A stretch of DNA of 64,000 nucleotides from Punica granatum. Taxonomy: Eukaryota; Streptophyta; Magnoliopsida; Myrtales; Lythraceae. Position 1 is the stretch's first letter. Every line of letters begins with the position of its first letter. Location of the stretch: positions 17,953,845 through 18,017,844 of the forward strand of contig NC_045133.1 in the NCBI RefSeq assembly GCF_007655135.1. Reading direction: 5' to 3'. Positions 1 to 9,814 of this stretch are shown here, piece after piece. The translations under genes were made by a program, and so were the position numbers. The notes under the pieces were generated by a model that saw nothing but the letters and a program-made list of their open reading frames with translations, searched no databases and was not told the DNA's origin.

Positions 1-1551
1 TCTCTGTTGTAAATCATTGACGGTGCCAACTAAGTTGATTTAGCAATCAAAATTGAAACTCATTCATTCATAATTCAGATCACAAAAAGTAGATCAACAG
101 CATGCACGGTACAAGGGATGACTTCTTAAAGGCATTGGATCTTGTCCACGTAAAACACACGTCCTTTCGACCTAGCTAGTTTATCACAAGCATCGACTAT
201 TGAGACGTCTAGTGAAGGTTATAATCATAACCATGTTGGTTGATCGCTGCGATTGATAAGGTGTGAAGAAATCTCTTTGGACACCATTTAAGCAGGAATC
301 TTCCATCTGTGCTCACTCGGGTTTAATCTTCGGATTGAGAATTTCTGAGGACAGGAGAGGAGGCACAGCAGGGGAGGGAGTAGTATGGAGCTATTGTTAA
401 TACGCTGGTATGTTGTTATCTGATGATATAGGAGGGAGTGATCCGGCAGGAATAAGATAAATTTCTCTAAGGCTATTTTTATGGAACAATTGTGACAATA
501 CAATGAAGTTCGTCGACTTGGCAAAATGGATGAGGTTCGGAAATCATGTGCTTCTTGAATCTAAACTCGGATGCCTCAAAGAATATGGACCGAAATCTAT
601 TTCTGGTGACTCCAGTGTATTGGTTCACCGGATGTTAGAAAGAATTGGTCCAATTTAGATTTAGTTACCTTATGATTTGTGCATACATAATTTATCAGAC
701 TTTTAGAATACGAGTTACAAAATTTCATCCGACTGTTTCAATTATGCCCTTATAGTTAGGGCTAGTTCGGGAAAAATTATCGAGTCACCAGTCATCCGTT
801 GTACGGTCACTGTGGAGGTCACCGTCGAGTGTCAAGGTCTATTGCTATCAAACTCTTCCACATATCTGATTAACCAGTCATCCATTATACGATTGCTCTC
901 CTTGTCGCATGCCGTGATGATGTGCAGTCGAAAATTTTAAAGATATTACAGTTGACATGTTGTTTTAAGACTTACGCCGTCTTGTATCGCTAAAAAATGT
1001 CGAGAAGAGTAGTAAAATATCGAAAGAGGATTGACACGGCAAAACATCGTCAAGAACCATGGGTTTTTGTGACAAATTGAAATGTCGGGGGCATATTTTT
1101 AAATGAGAACAAATGTTGGGATTTACTTTTACGCAAATTATTCCATTTTTCTATGAAAATTTCTTTCATTTCTGTACTTTTCCTTTTCTTTTTCATGTCG
1201 TTCCTCTTCAACTTCCCATGGCGTCGAATCCCCCAGCCACCTTCAGGTTTCCCCTTTTTTTTTTGGGTTCTTCTGTTCCCTTTGTGTGTGATCATTACTA
1301 ATGATTCTTGCCTTCAAATGCTTTTTTTTTATTCTTTTTTTTTAAAAAAAAATGGGGAGACGGCGGAATTAATTTTAGGGCTTTATTACTACATCTCAAT
1401 AATTGAATTCTAAATGAAAAGCAGAGATCATAATTCAGCTATGGCGGGAATTATTTATTTATTTATTTTTGGGAGCATCAGTTTTGAGTTGTTGAAATGC
1501 TAGTGGGTTAATTTCTCTTTAGTGGGTCACTAATAACGAGTACAAAGGATT
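1..1551. other. intergenic, no gene seen
   Basis: I see no coding region that I can support here. The stretch is AT-rich. There are homopolymer T and A runs around 1255-1350. A short similar motif (accagtcatcc) occurs near 789 and 873. The open frames present (for example 288-524 minus) have low-complexity or composition-driven translations without a recognisable domain. Confidence 0.6.
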
Positions 1552-1624
1552 GCCCGTCTAGCTCAGTCGGTAGAGCGCAAGGCTCTTAACCTTGTGGTCG
1601 TGGGTTCGAGCCCCACGGTGGGCG
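1552..1624 (+). tRNA. tRNA-Lys (anticodon CTT)
   Basis: This is a 73-nt cloverleaf. The acceptor strands GCCCGTC and GGTGGGC pair over 7 bp with two G-T pairs. The D arm carries TAGCTCAGTCGGTAGAGC (box A). The anticodon loop CTCTTAA gives anticodon CTT, lysine. The T arm is GTGGGTTCGAGCCCCAC (box B GGTTCGAGCC). The discriminator base is G. CCA is not encoded, as usual in eukaryotic nuclear genes, and there is no intron. A T5 run follows within 12 nt, as expected for RNA polymerase III. It looks fully functional and of the cytosolic type. Confidence 0.97.
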
Positions 1625-1635
1625 GTTTGACCTCC

Positions 1636-1640
1636 TTTTT
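1636..1640 (+). terminator. Pol III oligo-T terminator of tRNA-Lys
   Basis: Five consecutive T on the coding strand begin 11 nt after the tRNA discriminator base, and a second run of seven T follows a few bases later. This is the normal RNA polymerase III stop signal. Confidence 0.75.
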
Positions 1641-2383
1641 CATTTTTTTCTTTTTTTGGGTTGGTCTCTCTTTTTCCAGCATATGCACAATGAAGTGGAT
1701 CTTCGATTTGGCAGATGTTAAATTTTTGCAGCCTATGTTCTTCTTACATTGCTTGCACAGTGTTCCTTCAAGAAATAGAGATGACCCTGTCGGGGTCCCA
1801 AACGAGATATCATTCATTACATTCTGATTGTTTTCCCTTTATATTTACTTTCCATTGTTATTGAAATTTATTCACATTTCTTCCTTTTCTTTTTTAATCT
1901 TTTTATCATCATGCTCATAAGCCTTTCACCTTAAAAAGATACTCAACAACATATTGCCGGTCTATGAACATTTCATCCAGTAAGATCCTCTAGCTACTAT
2001 CGACTCCTAATATAGGAGTTATGCCTGGTCGGTTAAACGAGATCTTAAGAGCTTTACACTTTCTTGAATATAAAAACGCCACGTACATTTTATGCAATGC
2101 GATACGTGATCATTAGAAGGAAATGCACATTGCGTAATGAATGTCGAGTGCGAGGCCTTTCGTGCATTTCCCTTAATAGAACTTGGAGAAAGAAAAGAGG
2201 CAACCGATGCAAGATTGGCCCAGTTTCTCCAACAGCAACGCGGGTACATTTCAAACCAGAAACATCTCATGAGCCATCAATATCAGTCCTTAGGAGCAGC
2301 ATTTGTTTATATCTTTTGTTAATCATTCTGGAAAACTCTTTCCTGTCGGGGAAGTATAAAAACATGACTGTATCTCTCACTAC
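1641..2383. other. intergenic / 3' flank of D-CDES2
   Basis: No gene is supported between the tRNA and the stop codon of the minus-strand desulfhydrase gene. The last part probably holds that gene's 3' untranslated region. The plus-strand frames here (2064-2399, 2137-2322) have no recognisable domain. Confidence 0.5.
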
Positions 2384-5224
2384 TCAGCCGTTTGATTGAT
2401 CTTTCAGTGTCCGGAAATGGGACTTGTACCGCTGAGCTAGTCCGAACATGCCCAGCATTCCCCCTGTGTGAAGCATGACCACATTAGCGCCGCCTCTCTC
2501 TTCCTTCTCGCTGAGTGAAGTTGCCAGTTCCCACGCTGCCAATGTGTAGATTGGATCAACTAGAATGCCCGTCTGTTGTGCGATTTGTTGGCATACCTCT
2601 AGCTCGCGGTCTATCACGTTCCCGAACCTGAAAAATGGTCGGGAAGCAATATCCAATCAGAGCTTATCTAGATTTGGATAAAGTGGATAAAGAAGCAAAA
2701 GAAGCATTGGAATCGGCTAAGAGTAGAACTTCAAAGAATGAAATGAGACATAACAGGTCTCAGGTTTTAGTTTTAATGCCCTCGTGTAACGCGGTTCTGG
2801 CAATTCTCATGACTTCCTGAATCCACATGCTATGGAGCGAGATCACAGTGTGATCACAGGCATGGGAGGTTCACGCACGGAGCACCTCTTACATAAAATA
2901 AAATAGTGTAAAGACTTTTCACTCACTTCCTCGGTTGATGACGTTCTACCCAGGTCACAACCCCATTGTCCATTCTATTTGAGCAATGCACGAGATTGAA
3001 ACCAAAATGCCTTCTGAAGTCAAAGATCAACTGTAGCTCCCTTTTCCTGTACTGTTCAATCGAATCAGCAAGCATCACTGCAGTCACTTCCCAAGGGAGC
3101 CTGACAGAACAGAGAGCGACTACGATTCTTAATTCTTTGTGGGATTGCAGAGTCTACAAAAGTACTGCATGTATTTAATCTCAATTAAGTAAAGGAAACA
3201 GCAAGGCAGAAGATCGGCAGTCACCCACCCAAGACAAATGGCTCCGAGGCCTAAACCAACAGCTGTGGTCCCAGTTCCCGCATCAACAACAAACTTCACA
3301 GTCCTCTCTTTTCCAAACAAGTGATTCTCCGAAAGGTAGCACAACAGGCGTATCATCCCTAGAAGAGCAGAACATTAGAAGAGCAAATCAGACAAAAAAC
3401 TGAAGTTTTTAACAACAGCCTCGTCAGAAAAATTGTCTAGAGAAGGAACAGTTAGTTTTCTCAATGTAAAGACTACTGAAGTTACCTAATAATGCCAACG
3501 AATCTCCAGCACCTTCATTTACAATTGCCACCTTCCTCCCACCTTTTTGTTTGATCCATGGAGCCTCCAGCATATCATTCAAAGATACAACCAATCCACT
3601 GCTACCTGCCACTAGACCTGCATGTCTAATAAGCATTTCTTCTCTATCAGCGTAAAGAGATCTTGGTACGTAGGTGACATTCCCGTACATGGTTGAGATC
3701 AGATTATAGCCGGTCAGAACATCAGGCTGCTCCCCTCGAAGAAGCAAATGTGATCTCAGACCTCTCTCTGCACACGAAACAGCTGCACATGAACACTGCA
3801 AATCAGGAGACACTTTCAAATGATTGTTTGTTGTTAAGGAGAAAAGGCTGCGAATCTTATGAAACTCTAAGATAGATTTAATCAGGCTTAGCTTCTCAGA
3901 GCATTACCTACCGACAGCTGCAGCATGGGCACTCTGACAACCGCCACAAGTAACCTAAATATATCCCAACCAAATGTTATACCAATTTGATAATCAATCA
4001 TATGAAATTCATACTGTAGGCGATATTTCGATGCATAAAAAGTAGAAACCAAAAGTTGCAGGAGCATCAAATTAACACAGATAAAGGATTAGGAAATGGG
4101 CTATCTCCAAAGTCTATCTTCACCATCTCATGACGAAGAAAGAATATTGCAAGGGCCAGTTCTTAATCCGAAGGAATCTCAAATCTCACCACATCTGTCA
4201 CTGAATGATCCTCCAAGAAAGGTAGCAACGCGTCTAACTTCCTCGCCTTATTGCCGTTCACTAAGGGATGAATCAAGTCATCCCTCACAATGTAGAATGA
4301 CGGGACTTGGGAATCGTTCTCCACTATTCCACCTTCCAGGGAAGGATCATTATCGTTGGACCGCGACCTCTGCGGGACCAATCCATCTCCATTTCGTGCT
4401 AGCTTAGAAGACAACAATATTCTCTGAATCTGAGAGTCTGGGCTGAGCAATGCCCATCTTCTGTCGAGCAGCTTCGCTCTGAGCTCTTCGCATCTTGGTT
4501 CGGCCTTCGAAGCACCCTGCAGAAAATCCATAATCATTGATTAAACAGATGTTCAAAATCATTTATCAGGGTCTTACACCATTCGACTACTGATCAAATT
4601 AAATCATAATTAGAAGAATTTACTCACGAAAAGAGCTGAATTAAAATCACCCAAGAACGTTTAATTAACCATTTGCCTCAGAGCTATATCCTTCCCGACT
4701 GCAATTATCTATTAGAACCATAGCAATCAATGAAGCATGACTCACATACAGAATGACCACAGAAGCACCAATTACAGGAAAGAACAAGAACTGCGTAGGA
4801 GAATGGGATTGTAAGGCAGAGAAGCAAAGTTGAACCATTTTAACATCAACCCAGAATTGCTCCACGAATGACGACGATAATCGGCATGAGTTGCTCGAAT
4901 TTTGAGCAAAGGACAGGCCAAATAATTTGATTGAAATTAAAATCATAAAAATTTTAACTTTTAATTTTAACTCAAGGCACTACACAATCTTTTGTCATTT
5001 CCCACAATCTTTTGTCATTTCCCACGATCAAAATCAAAGTTACTTTTAACTCTGAAACCAAAGGCACCAAAACCATTGCAGAACTCAAGAACTGACAAGA
5101 GCGAGGCGGAGGAGAACCATGAGAAGAACAGTACCTGAAGGCTGCGGGGAACGGCTCGTGAGACCCATCTAAGTGCCGAGGAAGCGACTGTGTTTGTGGG
5201 GCAACGATGGAGCTGAAGCTTCAT
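2384..5224 (-). CDS. D-CDES2: D-cysteine desulfhydrase 2-like (PLP fold type II)
   Basis: Complete 7-exon gene: complement(join(2384..2627, 2927..3100, 3229..3358, 3486..3782, 3912..3954, 4190..4516, 5135..5224)), 434 aa. All introns are GT-AG and the frame closes. The family is the ACC deaminase/D-cysteine desulfhydrase group of PLP enzymes; the Arabidopsis relative At3g26115 degrades D-cysteine to pyruvate, ammonia and H2S in mitochondria. Visible signs: [20 protein letters not shown] at about 104-122 with the expected PLP lysine (NGNK, about K120), [33 protein letters not shown] (glycine-rich phosphate loop) and [17 protein letters not shown]. The end is the typical IYTLAAWE...[11 protein letters not shown]. 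The N-terminus is rich in R and S without acidic residues, which fits a mitochondrial presequence. The start is the first ATG of exon 1; exon 1 is exactly 30 codons. The length matches the family (about 430 aa). Substrate preference is inferred from the family. Confidence 0.93.
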
Positions 5225-6618
5225 AGCTGCCGATTCAAGCTCAGACTGCTCAGCTGAACTTCATCGGGTCGAAATCGAAGACCAAAGATGCTGCGACAGC
5301 TCCCCGTTAGCGGCTTAAAATGGGTTTGCTTCTCTCTCTTATTAATTTATTAATATTTTTTATATTTCAAATTCATTGGATTTAAATATCCTTTAGATGG
5401 ATGAAATTAAAATTCACGCACATTTTCGGTTTGTTTTAGTTTTTCCTACACCTTTACCATATCTCTCGTGTTATTCGTCATTTTCATTGGTAAATTACAC
5501 CGTACGACACGGTATTTTAAAAATTTTTAACATATAACACATATCGTGACATTTTTATCGGATCACCTCCGATTGGTGCCACCTTGGGCTCCGACTCAAG
5601 CATATATGCAAACAACAAAGTGATTTGTTGAGGGTTGTTGGACACTTGCACTTCCATCTTAATGACCCCAATTCGATTATTTTCTCTTCCTCTTTCTTTA
5701 TTTTTCCCTAAAATTATCATATTTAAATTATTCTTATATTTTCTATTCCCTTTTCGCTAGGATAATTATATTTAAATTATTTTATATTTTTTTGAAAGAA
5801 TCCTCTCAAAAATATAATTGATAAATTAGGAATATTCTAATGGACTTTAATTGCTTTTTTTTTCCTTTGTAATTTTTACAAGCTTATGAGAATTAATTAT
5901 CATCTAAAACCTATATAAATATAAACCTTAAAAAAAATTCAATCAAAGGATGGAGGATAAGATGGATGATCTTGAATGATACTTAATGTGGTTTTCTTTA
6001 TGAGATCGATGAAAAATGAATTTACAATTAGATGGAAAGGAAACGACATATGATAAAAGGGGAATAAATTCAAATATAACTTATGCATAAATAGATATTT
6101 GAAAGCATTGTGGTAAGAATAATAAATATTATACTTTTCAATATAATGAATAGCATATTATTCTTTTTTGCGCTAAAAAAATTAGACTTGTAGGAGCATA
6201 TATTAATGAATTAAACAATACAAATAAAATGATGAAGGCATAAGAAATGTGGGTTGCGAAGAGTGTCCAATGTGATTTTATTAAATAAGAACTACTACTA
6301 CTACTACTAAAATTGTGACTAAATGTGAAGGTAATATGTTAAATCATTTATTATGTACTTTACTTTATAAGAACTAGAAAAATATTATATGCATATTGAC
6401 TTGTATTTGAGATATTATAGGTGATTATTCTAATCGAAAGAATGAACATCATAGAAATGCTATGGATTTATATATAAATATCGAAAACTATTAGTACCTC
6501 AAATTATTAAGCCCGCAGCATCGTGCGGTTAGTATACCTAGTTAACTTTAAAGGCCAAATTTACACACTTATAAATGGCTAAAGTAATACAAACTAAGCA
6601 TTAATAGCTAAAAGTAAT
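5225..6618. other. D-CDES2 upstream region and AT-rich repeats
   Basis: The first few hundred bases should hold the D-CDES2 promoter and 5' leader. From about 5350 the sequence is very AT-rich with no coding signal. Near 6511-6541 lies GC-rich sequence with a short inverted repeat (CCGCA..TGCGG) followed by CTAG-T, which resembles the 3' end of a Helitron. No 5' end could be paired with it. Confidence 0.45.
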
Positions 6619-6978
6619 ACTGGACGGTAAAATTAGTGATCAGACTTGCACTTTTTTAAAAAAAAAAAGTGAAGCATCAAAGCGAGACAAACGAAATATT
6701 AATGGAAAAGTGACATTTAAGGGAAAAACTTTGGGGGCAAAGTGCCTTTTCTCTCTTTTGAAAAATCCAGCTCGACTTGTCAAACCTTAGGCGGGTGATA
6801 CTGGACGGTAAAATTAGTGATCAAACTTACACATTTTTAGAAAAAAGTGAAAGATCAAAGTGAGACAAAACGATATATTAATGGGAAAGTGATGTTAAGG
6901 GAATAACTTTTGGGGCAAAGTGTCATTTTCCCCTTCAGAAAAATCCGGTTCGACTTGTCAAACCTTAGGCGAGCTGGT
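6619..6978 (+). repeat. tandem duplication, about 180-bp unit, two copies
   Basis: Two adjacent copies start with actggacggtaaaattag at 6619 and at 6800 and end with gtcaaaccttaggcg near 6794 and 6972. They differ by scattered substitutions and small indels (for example a longer A run in copy 1), so the duplication is not very recent. No coding frame is shared between the copies. The sequence resembles a degenerate transposon-derived repeat, but I could not identify its family. Confidence 0.85.
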
Positions 6979-8745
6979 GAACCTGTAAACCCATGTTTCA
7001 ACCGGTTCAATGTCTAGTTCGGTCTGAAAATACTAGAAAACATTTTATAAAACTACCACTTCAGAAATTTCTGTAAATTTGTAAATGAAGAAGTGCGAGG
7101 TGAATCTCTTATGTTTCATCTATTTTTTCTTCATGGTCATAACTTGCCCTGTTCATGCAAGAAGATTCTTTTGACGCGATGAATGCTTTATCTAGTTCAT
7201 AGTTAAAAAGTACTCTGTTCTTTAAACTGATCTTTATACATATTGCAGCTGTTCGATCAGTCTGGTATTTTGTGTACAGAACTAGCAGTTAATATCAGGA
7301 CGAAGCCAGGGAGGATTAATTAATAAGTCGTCCCCGACGGGTTCCCGATTTCGTTGCCCAATGAACCTGGCCAGGGCTCCATTGAGTGATCGGAGGCTGT
7401 GGATGCTGCTGCGGCTCCATATAAAGTTTTTGCCTGCATTTCTCTATCTGTGACCGATGATGGTTATGATGGTCACTGAGTACCGAGACAATATGCTTGA
7501 ATTTGATGAGGGAGGCATTTTGGGTTACACAGTGAAGTTCAAAACTGCGTTGCGTACAAGGCAACGTCCAAGATGTGGCCATCGGTGCTTCTAGTCTTTA
7601 TTTACATCGGCCTCACTTCAAAATGTAAATGGAGAAAAATGCAATCGATGATCGAAAGGGAACCACAGTCCTAGGACAATCAATCGTCAACTGTGTCGAC
7701 TAAGTCTATTTTAGCAGGCCATAATTTAGGACCAGGCAATCTGCCTGGGTCCAAGCTCTCAAGTTCATCCTTGGAAAAGTCTGCTAATGGCCCGGAATAA
7801 TTAGCTTCAGAGACAAGACAGCTATTACAGTGGCTTTGGCTAATGACTTCTGCTGCATGCCGAGATCATCAAGTTCAGAAATGTCTCGCTGGGTCTTCTT
7901 GCAACATGAATACCAGATTGATGAACGGGTGAACTGGTGAGGCATTGCGAAATTTATGTTCTACTGGTTCTTATCGCAATGCCTCACCAGTTCATCTCGA
8001 CTTTCGACATTTAGAAGGGGCATTCACAGTCTTGCATTTTAGCTTCCTATTCGTTGCAATGCAATCATAGCTGTGATAATGTAAATCATCAAGTCAAAAC
8101 GCTTTATAACAGCAGCTTTTCAGGCCGACTTGCTAAATTACAAAAACATGGGATTATTCCCTTGGAAATAGCGAGGAGCCTCAAAATGCTTAGAACAAAT
8201 CATTTAACAAGATCCACAAGAAGCTGATGGATCGATTGCTTGACGTGACCAACGGGTAGAGAAGAGCAAATATGGCTATAGTAAATAGCGAGCTGCGACT
8301 GTGGATTTATAGAACCGACAACTTTAATGAAGGTTCAGCTACGTAAAAATCACTGTGACTGTGAAGCTTCAGCATTCACCAGAACGGAACAACCATCCTC
8401 ATATGATTTTAATGCATTTCCAATAAAAATCTTGCTTGATTTTTCGGGAATTAAAATCTTCGAGAAAGGTATATTGCATGAAACTTGTACTGCCATAAGA
8501 TTATGCATCAAATAAAATCATAAAAATTGAAAAAACGAAGTCGCGGATCTCAAATATTAATAACTCCATCAGCGGAAGTTATGTGAATAAACTGACTGTG
8601 AAGTTAAAATCATAACTTTCCACTACGGCAAAACAGACCTTTAGCTACTACTGCCAAGTAACAAATCCAATCCAAGAGGAATAATCATTACTTTCGAGAG
8701 TCCTCTTATTTAAGAGATTGTACTATTATAAACAGCGTGCCGGGA
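6979..8745. other. intergenic, no gene supported
   Basis: This region holds one minus-strand frame (7316-7582, 88 codons) whose translation I do not recognise and which lacks a family domain. It also holds the hairpin listed separately at 7930-7994. The rest is ordinary AT-rich DNA. Confidence 0.45.
7930..7994. repeat. perfect 21-bp hairpin with 23-nt loop
   Basis: TGAACTGGTGAGGCATTGCGA at 7930-7950 is followed by a 23-nt loop and then its exact reverse complement at 7974-7994. A transcript of either strand would fold into a compact stem-loop. No known plant microRNA sequence was recognised in the arms. Beyond the 21 bp the pairing stops, so the stem is shorter than in most plant microRNA precursors. 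Confidence 0.8.
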
Positions 8746-9115
8746 TCATCTTTCCTTTTTCATTTCTTCAAGCATCTTACATGCCTCACTTATTTTCCCT
8801 TCTTTAGATAATCCCTTCATCAGTGGGACTCTTGTGAAAACATCTGGTTGCAGCTGCTTAGCCTTCAAAGAGTGGAAAGGTTCCATAGCAGCTCCGAGTT
8901 TCCCACCTCTACAAAGGCCATCCATGAGGGTGTTCTAAATCGAAACATTGGGACTCAAAGTTCTGATCTTCCATGTCTCGAAGAAGTGAATTTGCAGTAT
9001 CAAGACTTCCATTTTTACATAAGCCGTCCGTTAGTGCAGCATAGGTCTGAAGGTCCGGAACCCGACCAGTATCTCACACTCTATGGTAAACCTCTTCTGC
9101 TGCATCCAATAATAT
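8746..9115 (-). pseudogene. PPR protein fragment (Rf-like P-class), disrupted
   Basis: The minus strand reads as tandem 35-residue PPR motifs: DLQTYAALTDGLCKNGSLDT, then NTLMDGLCRGGKLGAAME, then QPDVFTRVPLMKGLSKEGK ending with EACKMLEEMKKER and a stop at 8746-8748. The reading frame is broken by an in-frame TGA at 9074-9076, a frameshift near 8950-8960, and a TAG at 8935-8937. Only about three repeats remain, and no start, targeting signal or upstream repeats are visible. It is a degraded 3' end of a P-class PPR gene of the kind that expands in clusters around restorer-of-fertility genes. No intact copy is present in the window. Confidence 0.85.
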
Positions 9116-9814
9116 TATGTGAAAATATTTCAAAGATTTCATTTGTCGAACCAATCAATGGGACCCAATACTTGTTTAATTACCCAAACTGAACCTGCTT
9201 GGTTAAACTAAACTCCAATTTTACTAAATGAGCCGATTAAAAAGGTGTTAAATGATTAAGTAGCCCAATGTTACTTCTGTCATTTTATAGGAGAATGGGG
9301 TTGAGGGTTATTTTTGCAAACCTCAAGGAGGTTAATTCGTTTTACCCAAAGAGAAAAAAAGGTAGATTCTCAAGGGAACGTTGTACCCGCACCATTACCC
9401 TTCCCATAACCCTTTAAAATTTCATATCCCAAGGAATGTTCAAAATTTTCTTTCCTCTCCTTCCCTTTCACCTTAATTCAAACCGTCAAATGTACTGCGC
9501 TCATTTGGCAACATTCCCTTAGGATGCGAACTACGGCCTTACAGATTAATTTCGAAAATAAAATCGAACGAAAGCTCAGATGACAAAACAGCGATCAGAG
9601 AGAGAAGCAAGGAAGATAAAACAAAAGGGATATGCTTGCTATACAAAAGAAGGCTACTCAAAAAAAGGAAAAAAAAAATGAAAATATACAAAATGGGATA
9701 TAAGGCCCCCCCCAAGACAAGCCACTCCCATTGTCTACTCACTTTCTTCCCTACAGAAACCCCCTAAAGAAAATTGAGAGAGAATCAGGCAACTAACACC
9801 ACAACTTCCCCTCT
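9116..9814. other. intergenic / 3' flank of the GPI-protein gene
   Basis: No coding sequence is supported. The stretch up to 9814 probably includes the 3' untranslated region of the minus-strand gene that ends at 9815. It contains an A9 run near 9669 and a C8 run near 9708. Confidence 0.5.

Noticed and set aside
7316..7582. Minus frame of 88 codons beginning MATSWTLPCTQRS.
   Set aside because: No family resemblance, no signal or domain, and no supporting splice sites. It is too weak to call a gene.
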